Positions 49,875 through 61,900 of a stretch of DNA of 64,000 bases are shown in pieces. Within the stretch, counting starts at the first letter, position 1. The number at the start of each line of letters is the position of its first letter. Source of the stretch: Phalacrocorax aristotelis (Eukaryota; Chordata; Aves; Suliformes; Phalacrocoracidae). The stretch spans positions 135,656,125 to 135,720,124 of the forward strand of contig NC_134276.1 of the NCBI RefSeq assembly GCF_949628215.1. Reading direction: 5' to 3'. The position numbers and the translations under genes were made by a program. The notes beneath the pieces are model-generated. The model was not told the DNA's origin. It saw only the letters and a list, made by a program, of their open reading frames with translations, and searched no databases.

Positions 49875-49975
49875 CTGAGGGATGGTAAAGGTGCCTGGGG
49901 AGCCGGACATTACTCAGCACCACTCTGCTCGGTCACTGGAGCAGGATTTTCAGCAGGTGTTTCAGTCACCTTTGT
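49875..49975 (-). CDS. YBX3: YBX3 terminal coding exon with start of 3' UTR
   Basis: The coding part is 49975-49910 ([20 protein letters not shown], then E and TAA). The exon appears to end at 49875 in a good donor (CTCAG|GTAAGG), 35 bases after the stop, so a 3' UTR intron follows. The acceptor is TACTATGTCTCAG. Confidence 0.85.
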
Positions 49976-52900
49976 CTGAGACATAGTAAACCTTTATTAT
50001 AGGCAAAGACTGACCTCCAGACCCTTCCTCTGTTCAGTGGTAGGGCCAGCATTACCCAGTTTTGAAAATAATGAAGGAAGATGAATCCTCAGAAACTATT
50101 AACTATAAGAAATACATTAAGTTTCAGTATTACACAGCAGGTTCTGTCAGGGGACTGCCACAAATAGATCTAGAATGAGAAAGTCTTTCCTTATTAAGGT
50201 AAAATCTCTGTTTGTGAACAGTTCCCTGAAGTCACCTGATTCAAGAGTTCAGGAAATAGATCTGGAACTTTCAAATCCATCTCTGGTACTACATACATAC
50301 TGAAGGTTTGAGGAAGCTGGAACACACAACTGTTTTTCTCCACTTCAAAAATATTTGTTACAGTGTGACCCCAATTCAGAACTACCCAGAAACAATCCCT
50401 ATCTCCATTCTGGTTCCATTTAAGATAAGCTGCTCCTTCTCAGAGAGGTTCACAAGGAACAGGCAATGAAACCAGCTACTTTCGATCATCAGCACTTTGG
50501 ACTTGGCCATCAGACTCCTCCAGCACACCAACTTGCTTGTTAACTCTCACAGGACAGAGGGATCTTTGGCATTTGCCCCATCAAAACTGTCTCTGCCACA
50601 TTTTCCCAGGAGCATGCTTACCTCTTTCCCATCCTGAGCTGGAGCACTGGGTGGACGAGGTCGACGCCGGTAATTGTATGGGCGCCTATACCCACGGCGA
50701 AGTGGCTGCTGACTCATAGCATTGGCCTCATGGTGGTTCTCTTTGTTTTCAGCCTCTCCAGCCACTGGGGCAGGGCGTGGACGAGGGGGTCCTCTGAAGA
50801 GAGAGGGGAACATGTGCCGAGTATGAGAGAAGCCCAAGAAGGTTAAAGCTACCAGAATTTTAGCCCAGCAAAAACCTCTCTAACCAAGCACCATCTGTAA
50901 CAAGTTTGAATGCTAGCAAAGCATCCCTTTGGAGTTTGGCTGGCATATAGTTGGAAGGGAAAGACCTGTTTCATTGGGTTAGACAAGCAACCTGGGTCTC
51001 TTCACTGCTGAAGCTACATCAGCTTAATTAGCCCATTTGAATTTCTGGCTAGGAGAAGAAACAAGGCAGTAGTGGCCATGCAGGCTGACTCTGCCAAATT
51101 AGCCTTGGACTAGCTATATACCAGTCCAGGCCTATTCATAATTAATGCTGCAATCCCTGGGAATTGCAATTCCATTTGTAAACCATTCCTGGATCTCTCC
51201 TCTTTGCCTTATGTTGCCCCTCTTGACCATATAAGGAATTGTAGCACATATCTCCATTAGGCAACTTGGACCCCATTAACACTAACATGGTAATGACATA
51301 GGGGAGATCTCTCGGATTGGTGATCCAAAAGAGAACAGAGAGGCTTTTGGTTTCAAACTACAACATGTAGTCACATCTCAAATGTGTAGATACATGCTGT
51401 AGCCTACAACAATGGTCTACAACTGCCTCAAGGGGGGCAGAGTGCGGGGTGCTGACCTCCTCTCTGGTGACCAGCAATACGACAGGAGGAAATGGAATGA
51501 AGCTACATCAGGGGCAGTTCAGCTTGGACATTAGGAAAGGTTCTTCACCAAGAGGGTGGCCAGTCACTGGCACGGGCTCCCGAGGGAAGTGCTCATGGCA
51601 CCAAGCCTGTCAGGGTTCAAGGAGCATCTGGATGATGGTCTTAGTCATATGGTTTAGTTTTAGGTAGTCCTGCAAAGAGCAGGGAGTTGCACTTGATGAT
51701 CCTTATGGGTCCCTTCCAACTTGAGATAGTCTATGATTCTATAAGCTATCAAGTCCATATTCCTTAAGTATGCAAGAGCATTTGGTCCCATTTCCGGTAT
51801 AAACAAAGTATGATTATGAACTGTCAAAACACAGCCCAAAGTGATGACAAAGTCACTGCCTACTATCTAGTTCCCATTAGCTGGCTTAGCTAATCTACAA
51901 CTACCCAATCCCAATTAAGCTTTTCCAAAGGAATCTAACATAAAAGGATTAGTGTCATGGGATTTAGTGTATATAAATGCAAGCAATACCTATCTGTTAA
52001 CTCAAACAGAAACATTCTGCAGTCATATTGGATACAGTAAGCTATCATACCTCTTACAAGGGAAAAAAATTGCATCACAAATGCATAAATTCCCATTAGC
52101 CATGAGCAAGTTATCCAGCTTGATTCACCCACATGACATGCAAAAGCTCAGGTGCTTCACTGTACTTGGTGTGGTGCTATTCCTGACTGCCCAATGCTAA
52201 TGAACACTTCCAGGAGTATAATTTATTCTGCTCAGATCTCTACAATCAGCAGCACCAGTATTACCCCATTTCCCACAATCGTAGATAAGAGAGCCAACTT
52301 AAATGCAAACATTCACAGATAAAACCACAACCCTTCCACCTCTACTCTAAGCTTTTCTACACCCAGCATCTGGTAGGATGGATCCCTTCTGCATGAACAG
52401 GTAGTCATTACAATTAAGGACAATCTCGCTATTCCTATGAAATTAAGTGCAAGGGCAATAAGAAGCTATTATTTAATTTACCTCTTGCTGGTTTTGAACA
52501 TGCATATGAAAATTCACATCCATTTCATAGTTCATCTTTCTAAATTCAATGTTGGAACTTGACCTCCTAAGCTAGTTGATAGAAAGACAAGGACAAGATG
52601 AAGAGAAGGAAGTGAGTGACAGACGAATCTGCTCCTTAAAAGCGGAGTCACAGAACAGTTTGGGTTGGAAGGGACCTTTAGAGGTCATCTAGTGCAACCC
52701 CCCTGATGTGAGCAGGGACATCTTCAACTAGATCAGGTTGCTCAAAGCCACCTCCAACCTGACATTGAATGTTTCCAGGGATGGGGCATCTACCATGTTG
52801 CTGGGCAACCTGTTCCAGTGTTCCACTACCCTCATTGTAAAAAATTTCTTCCTTATTTGCAGTCTGAATCTGCTCTCTTTTAGTTTAAAACCATTACCCC

Positions 52901-55900
52901 TTGTCCTATCACAACAGATCCTGCTAAAAACTATGTCCATCTTTCCTATAGTCCCCCTCTAAGTACTTAAAGGCCACAATAAGGTCTCCCAAGAGCCTTC
53001 TCTTCTCTACGCGGAAGAACCCCAACTCTCTCAGTCTTTTTTCATAGGAAATGTGTTCCATGCCTCCGGATCATTGTTGTGGCCCTCCTCTGGACCCACT
53101 CCAACAGGTCCATGTCCTTCTTGTGGCTGAGGGCTCCAGAGCTGCACACAGTACTCCAGGTGGGGTCTCACCAGAGCAGAGTAGAGGGGCAAAGTCACCT
53201 CCCTTGACCTGCTGGCCATGCTGCTTTTGATGTGGCCCAGGATGCAGTTGGCCTTCTGGGCTATAAGCACATACTGCCAGCTCATGTCCAGCTTTTCATC
53301 TACCAGTACCCCAAGTCCTTCTCTGCAGGGCTGCTCTCAATCCCTTCATCCCCCAGCCTGTATTGAGACTGGGGGTTGCCCAACCCAAGTGCAGGACCCT
53401 GCATTTGGCCTCGTTGAAACTCATGAGGTTCACATGGGCCCACTTCTTGAGCTTGTCCAGGTCCCTTTGGACGGCATCCCAACCCTCAGGCATGTCAACT
53501 GCACCACTCAGCTTAGTGTTGTCTGCAAACCTGCTGAGGGTGCACTTGTTCCCACTATGCCATTGATGAAGATATTAAACAATACTGGTACCAATAGGGA
53601 CCCCTGAGGGACACCACTCATCACTGACCTCCATCTGCACATTGAGCAGTTGACTACTACCCTCTGTACTCGACCATCCAACCAATTCCTTATCCACTAA
53701 ACAGTCCACCCACCAAATCGATGTCTCCGAGTTACAGAGAAGGACACTCTGGGGATCTGTGTCAAAAGACTTTATGAAGAACACCAGTGAAAGTACACCA
53801 GGGTATTATTTAACTTGTCACTCATTCTCCAAGACAGAACAAGTCACAAGAAGCCAAGAATCCTAATGAGCTTTTCCACTTAAAGGCATTAAAAAAATAA
53901 CGTAAGGCAACATCTCAAAAGGTATGCCAGTCAGAGGCTGACTATTTCACACTGATATTTTTAACTCCACCAAATTCCTCAGCTATGGAATTGTTCCCTT
54001 AGTGAGAAGGCTGGAAGCTGGAGCGGTCATGTCAGAACTAAGGCTGGAAAATGAAGAAAATAATCCTACACTGGCCAGTTTAAGGTATGACTAACACAGA
54101 TGACTCGGCACCTTACTCAGCATAATCCACTGGAAAGCATCTGTGTCCATGTGAACTCCAAGGGATCTTTACTAAGAACAGGCTACTGGGTCTTCTAGTG
54201 TACACTTATCCCAGTTCTATGGATCCCAAGGGAAAAAGGCAAGGAAACCCACTTCCCAAATAGCCTCCCAGCCTCCAATTGTTTTCCACACTGGGGATTT
54301 TAAGCCAGTTTGCCTGTTTAGAGATATCACAATCGTGTTCTCTTCTAGCTATTTGAGAGTCTCCCCCAAGCTCATGCAAGCTTTTAAACATCTCCAACAC
54401 CCCATGGCAAAAAGCTCCAACAATCCACCGTATGCATAACAACCCGAGTCAGCAACCTGAACATGAGTCAGCAGTGCACCACTGCAGCAAAGGCAAAATG
54501 GATCCTGGGCTGCATCCACCGAGGCATTAGTAGCAGAGAGAGATGTGAACATGCCACTCTATTCAGCTCTTATCAGGCTGTACCTGGAGTACTGTGTCCA
54601 GTTCTGGTCCCCACAGTTAAAGGGGGCAGACAGACTGGATACAGTCCAAAGGAGGGCCATTAAAATCAAAGGGCTGGAGAAACTGACCTGTAAGGAAAAG
54701 ACCTAATGCTCTCAGTCTTTCTCCTTACAGAATGCTTAGGGGAGAACTCACAGTATTCCAGTACTTAAAGGGCCACTACAAAGACGACAGAGGCTCTCTC
54801 TTCACAAGGAGCCACACTGAGAAGACAAGGGGCAACAGGTACAAGTTGCACCAGGAGAAGTTTTGTCTTGGCACAGGAAAGACTTATAGTGAGAATTATT
54901 TACTGGAATAGCCTCCCCATGAATGTGGTAGAGTCCCCATCACGGAAGGTTTTCAATATGTGATTGGACACAGTGCTAGATAACCTTATCTAGGTTCCCT
55001 TTCCCACAAAAAGTTGTGCCGGATGATTTGAGGTCCCTTCCAACCCGGGCTGTCCTATGGTTCTATGAACCTCCTTTTGTTTTTCAGCATGTCTCCCACT
55101 TCCTTCATTTGAAGGCTTTTTATACTGTATTCTTTCACGAGAAGAAAAAGCAAATTTCATCCATCCTTTCCATGCCACTTATTTTTCTGGTGACCTCTGT
55201 AATCTGCCTTCACGTGTCTCTTCTCCCAGCCTCAGTCCTTAGGCACTTCCAGTCTTCACACTTTCCACCCCCTCTCTTCAATCATTTTGAAGAGTTTTAT
55301 CTTATTATTCTGGAAGCTGTACCATCTGTTTAGCATCCCCTTTCTCAAAGAGTTCTAGCAAAAGTAACTCTATCTTATTTTGTTACCTTCTACTTTAGGA
55401 GCCTTCAAGGAACCTGAAGTTTACATCTTGACTGACAGCAATACCCTCCACTAGCACAGATGCCACAAGGTAACTACAATGCTACCATATAATCTAACGG
55501 CCTGTAAGAGATAGGACACAACTTCAGTTTTTACTGAACAGTAGGCTTTCCTCTGTACCTACAAGGAGCACCAGTGCATAAGACCAAGCCTGCATGACAC
55601 AGGACTGAGCTGTATGTGCACAAGCTACTAGTCCAGTGCTGAGCTGCAAACACCTGTCTGCAGTTCACAGAAAGTTATGAAGCATGCCCTGCCCCTCCAC
55701 ACAGTGGATCTACCTGTCCCAGACCAAGTGGTATTTGGATTCATTAGTTGTCCAGGAAAGTATAAGAGTTCAGCTGGGAAGACACAAACCCTGCAACTCA
55801 CTTCATTATGTTGCTCAATTGTGAGATGTTAACAGGATACAAAGAATTCTTCGCCCTTTCTCAACTTATTCCTGGCTCTGAGCAATATATAAGCACATTA

Positions 55901-58900
55901 AACAAATTCTACGGTCATTTCCTTATTCCTGTGGCTCACTTTTCTCCTAATAATTAAAATACTTCTCACTGTCCCTACCATTTGCATGCACATTAATACC
56001 AGGGAATACAGCTTCCTGCTCCTAATGAAGCCTGTATATATCTCAAAAGCATCCAAACATAATTATGAGCAAAGTCAATAGCACAAACCTGCGGTAACGG
56101 GGACGATAGGTAGGATTCCTATGAACTTGTTGATTAAGTTGTCCTCCTTCTGTGACCCCATCCTTGATTTCTCCCTCACCACCCTGCAGCCAAAAGAAAA
56201 CAGAAGAGTCAAAGATGAAGTGTTATCTTATTTCACAGACAGTATACTAACTGTAAAGCCCAATGATCTGAACATGAGTTCAAAACTAGTGTCTCAGTAC
56301 AGAAACAGCAGCATACCAGGTAAAAAGAAGCAGATACTCAAAAGGCTTTAATTTGGGCAAAGATAGAGTAGGACAGAACAAGAGCCAATAACGTTGCCCT
56401 TGTTCCTCACAGTAAAAGGCTAAGAAGCTACCTGACGATGCCTCTTCCTATTCTGCCAAGAAAGGCAGAGAACCTGACAGTTATCTCTGATATACACGAA
56501 AGTGCATTTCAAGACATGACATTGCATTGTGAGGGCTAGACATGTTATGGAGAGGAAGCTGTTGATCAGGACACTTCTGAATTTGGAAAGGTAATGGAAA
56601 GACATCATGCTGAAACCTGCCAGAGACCACTTCTGGCTTCATTCTACACAAAGCCCCATTCCACAGAGAACTCCCACAAACCCATGAAGAATTTAGGGAC
56701 AGAAAAGCTGTACTACATCATGTCAAATACTCTTCTACACACTCAACATTTTCAGTCTGTCAGAGATGCAGTGATTACCCTTCCCCTTTAGTTCTTAACT
56801 GATAAGGCTATATTTCAGTTTGGTTTGTTGTGGTTTGTTTGTTTTGTTTTTTTTTAATGTCAGCTATCAGTAATGTTGGTTTGTTGTTTTTTTTTTTTTA
56901 ATAAAACAGACATTACATGATTTACAGTTCCCATTGTACTACTCCACAGCTATTTTAACCACCACCACCACATTTTGCTCTATTTTAACTGGCAATCTCA
57001 GGTAGCTGCATGGACAGTGAACTTTTCTTTAGCTAAGGTAACATGATGATAAGCTTTTAGAAAGGCCAGAGCATTTTACAAGAGCTGGAGGTTGTAACAA
57101 GAAATCTTGGGGAATTAAATGAACCTCAGTGACCAACCTGGACAATCCTTTCCTCTCACCACAGTAAAATACCCTCAAAATGCATTAATAGTTTCAAGCA
57201 CTCTTTGTAGCTTTGCAAGTTTCAAAAAGCAGAGACATGGCCTAAAGGCAACTGGAATATTTCACGTGCTGTACCTAAAATAGCTATACCAGTTATTCTA
57301 ACAATATGACAGGGTCAGTTGCTGAGGTGAGCAAGAGAAATCAAAATTCAATTTAAAAAACCCATGATCATAAATAATATTATCCATCATGTTCTCTCAT
57401 GTATAAAACTGATCAGGATAAGTAAATATCCACAGGAACTCCTACTGACTAAGCAGATAATAATAATAGCCTCTGATAGCAGTTGAGAAGTATTTGAGAG
57501 ACAAAGAACCCAAAAGGAAAATGACACTTCTGAGTTTATGACAGCATTATACTTCTATCTATTTTGTAATACCAGTCTGCCTTGTTTATATCAAGATGCT
57601 TTGTACTACATAACTTTACAGTTTAATAGACCTGTCATGGATGGTCAACAGTGTCTCAGACAGTAAGGTGAGAAATAGCATCACCAGTATTGTGTGTGGC
57701 AACAGTGACTCGGAGGTCTTGATTTGCCTTTTGTGAAGCAAGGACCTAACACTGCTCCTGCTTTCACTCTCTCATATGAGGGCTGGCAAAGCACAGAAAC
57801 AGAAGAGAGTAGCGAGACATGAAAGGAACACGTCCCAGCATAATTGCCATTTCTCTTCTCCAGGATTTCTGAGAAAGCGCACGTGGAATCAGCACTCAGT
57901 TCTAGCACTGCAATGCCAGAAACACAAAACCACAAAGGCCTAGTAGGTCTCATCTGAGGGACAACGTGCCAGAATTTAACAAAGCAGCAGCCAGCCTAAT
58001 CGTAGGGAGGGGCACATAATATTTTTCATCAGCCAAAGCTCTCCTGTAGCACTTGATGATCAGCATCGCATTCATAGCTCTTTAACAGGCAGTATTGAAT
58101 TTCTGCATGTTTTTAATGGCACAGCCCAAGTCCACTCTTCCGTACAGAGGGCTGCATTGGAATCTCAGATAAAAGACTCCATCTCCTGTAGTGACAGGAA
58201 GAATGACTAAACCCAATGAAGCATTACTTGAAACCAACGCAAACATTTTTCTATTCATCTTGAACTGAATGTTGCTATGTCAGTATTTTAAATGGGTTTT
58301 GCTTAAACAATCAGTTGAAAACAGAATAGCAAAGTAACTGAATTGCTTAACCCAGAAGTCCTGATAATTTCCTGCATCTTCTGTGATACCACAGAAATCC
58401 AGTTAACATGTTACACTAGTATCCTGTCAGTTGATTTAGGACTATTGGTCAGAAGTGAAGTATGGCTCCAAAATAAAAACAATTATGCTGTCAGAAGTCA
58501 CTGAAACAGATGTGATTTGACCAGAAAACAGAACCTGAGCTCTGAGGTCTTGTTTTCTGTACTAATAGTAAATATATTAGATTCATTTATTAGGAAAGCT
58601 TCCCTGGTACTCTTAAAAGCACCACCATGTCTAGCGCACACATGATCCTGTTCACTCGGTGTCCTCCACAGGAACCTTTTAACTTAGTTTAATAACTTTA
58701 ACAAAACATTGGGTCATCCTAAAGGATGAATGAAACTGGCCTGCTGCACTCTATATTTTCCTCTGAAGATGACCAAAATAGCAGGCAGGCTGTGATTCCC
58801 CATTAAGATCTTGCACAGATTTCTCTAACCCTAAAAAGGTACTAAATTTTATTGCTGTCCCCCAAAGAAAAGTTTTTAAACATTAACTGTAACTAACAAG

Positions 58901-61900
58901 CTTTTCACCATCTCCTTCACCTAATTTCTTCTTCATTTGTTCTTACATCTCTTCAGATCAGTCTCTAGCTTTTGTATAATACTATTCATCTTTTCAGGCC
59001 TCCTCTCTACAAGAAATAGCATCAGCCTACAAAACAGCTCTCCAACTATTTAACTTATTTTCTGACTCACTGCTACAGAGGCTCCTTCTATTAGTAATGC
59101 ACACAATATATACATGAGGACATCATCAGTTCTCAAGGTTATTCCACAATTCATAGCCTGTTCTAACATTCTGACTACAGCTCCACACCACATCTATGAT
59201 GTCACAGTTCAGTGAAGAGCACAGCCTCTTTTCTGCAGTAGATACAATTAAGAAAGTTCTAATATGAACAAGTACTTCTACTTTCCACAGAAATCTCAGT
59301 GCAATCCAGATGCAGTTCCACTGGAGCTGTTTAAATACCTCAGATGCCTCCAGGTTCTCTTCACTCTTGAGAAATTCACACACTGAGTCTGTTTTTGACT
59401 ACATTAAGTCACACACAGAGTACAAGCATATTTGAGCTAGCACCTTCAGCTTACTTAAAACCATGCCAATAAACAAAGATAAATCCACTCTTGCTGCACT
59501 GCAAGGTTGGACTGGAGTTCCTTTGACATCAGTTAAAAGTTCTTGAAACCTAGAAGGCCACCATGTCAAAAGTCACCTCAAACTACAAAATTTTTTTTTC
59601 CTTCTCAGTAAGTACAAGATGCAGCTTAGTAGATCTTTAAGCACAGCAGGCCTGGGTACGCTGCAACCTTTTCCTTCGGGTGTGCAGCAACAGTTACCTG
59701 CAGCTGAGTAAATATCCTTTCAACAAATACAGCCCAAGCGTGCCATACCATCAGCAACTCAAACTTGCCTCAGAAATATCCTGCAGTTAGCCAAAAAATA
59801 CTTCAAGTAGAGGGACCACACAGAATAGTGTACACCTACTGCTATTGCTCACAGACATTGTTACCTCTCTTCCCCTTTTACAGGCATGGGAATGGAAGGG
59901 GAAAGAGGAGGCCTTGCAAAAGGAAAAGGGTATTAGAAAGAAGCATTTTTCTAGATGCAGTAGACATGCAGTTTCAATGTGAAAAATGTGTTAACTGATG
60001 CAAGTGAAAAGTCTCCAAAAGGAAATACCGACAGCTTCAGATAAGGATTCACTCTACTCTCAACTGATCTATCAAAGCAAACACACAGGGGATGTGCCAA
60101 TAATATTTGGACAACTTTGAGTGGTTTCACTGACCTACACTAGGACAATTTCAGGGATAGTCCCTGCACAGCCCTTCCTTTGCAGTCCCTGCAAAGAATT
60201 CCTTAAAGTGGAGCTTTGACTTGTTCAGGCAACTAATAACTGAGTGGGAAAGGCCCAGTAGAACTGGCTGCACCTCAAACTAGCTCAGAACACACAAAGG
60301 GTCCACTGCAACATACAGAAAGTTGAGCAGGCATAGCCGAATGTCAACGTTGGCTGCACAAGGAACTCCTGACTGAGCTCAGACAAGAAAAGGAAGTATC
60401 ACTTAAACAAGGCTTACACACACAAGTCTGAGACTACACTGGATACATTTGGGAGTGTTGAAGGAGCTGGCCAATGTCACGCCTGGCCAGTGTCAGCTTT
60501 GAAAGATCACAGCAATCAGAGTTCACCTTGTTACCTGTTAGGGTGGCATGCTAAGTGAGTTGTACTTTAAGGTCTTCACCATCTTTGAATGGAACAGCAT
60601 TTACTCTTAATTTTAGCAGATGATACGAAATCCAGAGGAGCAGTCAGTGCATTGATGGGAAGGCCTGACATTCAGAGGATACTCAACAAGCTAGAGAAGG
60701 ACCAACAAACCTCATGAACCATGAGAAGAAATTAACACCCAGGTTAATGTCCTTTCGTAAATTATCATTTGCAAGTTTTGAAGGCTATAAATCTTCCCAA
60801 GTCAATGATGCCAGAAAAGAACAGTACGCTTTATGTTATGAAACAAGAGGTGACTTCACAGGACATCAGGCACCAATCACACAACAGCTAAGGTCTTATA
60901 CCCACACCAAATCAGTCTAGGGACTCAAATATAAGCAAGACAAAAGAAGAGTGCAATATCAGTTTGTTCCCCTTGTGTAGATCTTCAAGAACCAGGATCC
61001 AAGTGTGTTACAGTATCACATGCAAGCCAGATTTTTAGCTGCATGAGTTTGCATTAGACATCCAAGAGAACATGTCCCAGCATGAGTACCCTGAGACTGA
61101 ATGTTCCCCATGTCCAAGTTGGGTCTCACATTATTACTCTTCAGGCAGAAAGAAACAGCTGCTTTCCATACTCAGCAGTACACAGGGTTGTCTAAGCCCT
61201 GAAATGTCTGCTCATTTAAAATCTGAAGCAGCTCCAAGACAACACCAATACCACCAACTAAAGCATTCACTCCCAATAAAGACAGTTGAGGGAGATTTTA
61301 ATCTCAGGAGAGCAAAAGGAAACAGAATCAATACTGGAATGTAGCTGTTGATGAGCTAGCAGATAAGGCTGGAAACAAAGAGCTGAACAAAGCCCAGTAT
61401 CCTAGTTCTTTGCCACTTGGCAGGAAAGCTGAAGCTGCACACTGTATCACCACAGAAAAAAGGCATACTCAGTAATAAGCCATCAGTTACCAGCACTAGC
61501 TTCTACCTGTCTCCAAGGGACTCAGAAAGAACACCTTTCATGTATTTAAGGCTCAGGTGTCCAGCAGGGTTAAAGAAAAGACCTCATGATAGCTAGTATA
61601 AGCAGCTAGGCTTTAAGGGAGGATTTGACACTATTCATTCTAATTGCCCCCCATGCTGTCAAAACTCTGTACAAGATTAGAAGAGAGTTATGTTGCTTGG
61701 GCAGGGACTTCCACCAGGACTCTCATATTGAATCATTCACACATTTCTGCAAGTGATGATCACAGACTCAACTATTAAAGAAAAGCTAATCAAGCCTGAA
61801 GCGTGTTCTAGTTTGTTGGATCGTTCCAGGCATGACTTTCGCACAAGCATGATGTGGATACGAGCGGTAACTGCTAGAACTACAGTCATGTTGCTCATAC

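Larger units (their letters stand above)
50794..56088 (-). other. YBX3 intron (5.3 kb) with three CR1 fragments
   Basis: It holds CR1 pieces at about 51.43-51.75 (+), 52.65-53.79 (-) and 54.45-55.07 (+). The remainder has no recognisable feature. Confidence 0.7.

Noticed and set aside
57681-57953. Minus-strand frame containing NYAG, considered as the missing YBX3 alternative exon
   Set aside because: Only four residues agree. The frame is Cys/Ser-rich, lacks the Arg/Pro-rich text, and has no suitable phase-0 splice borders.
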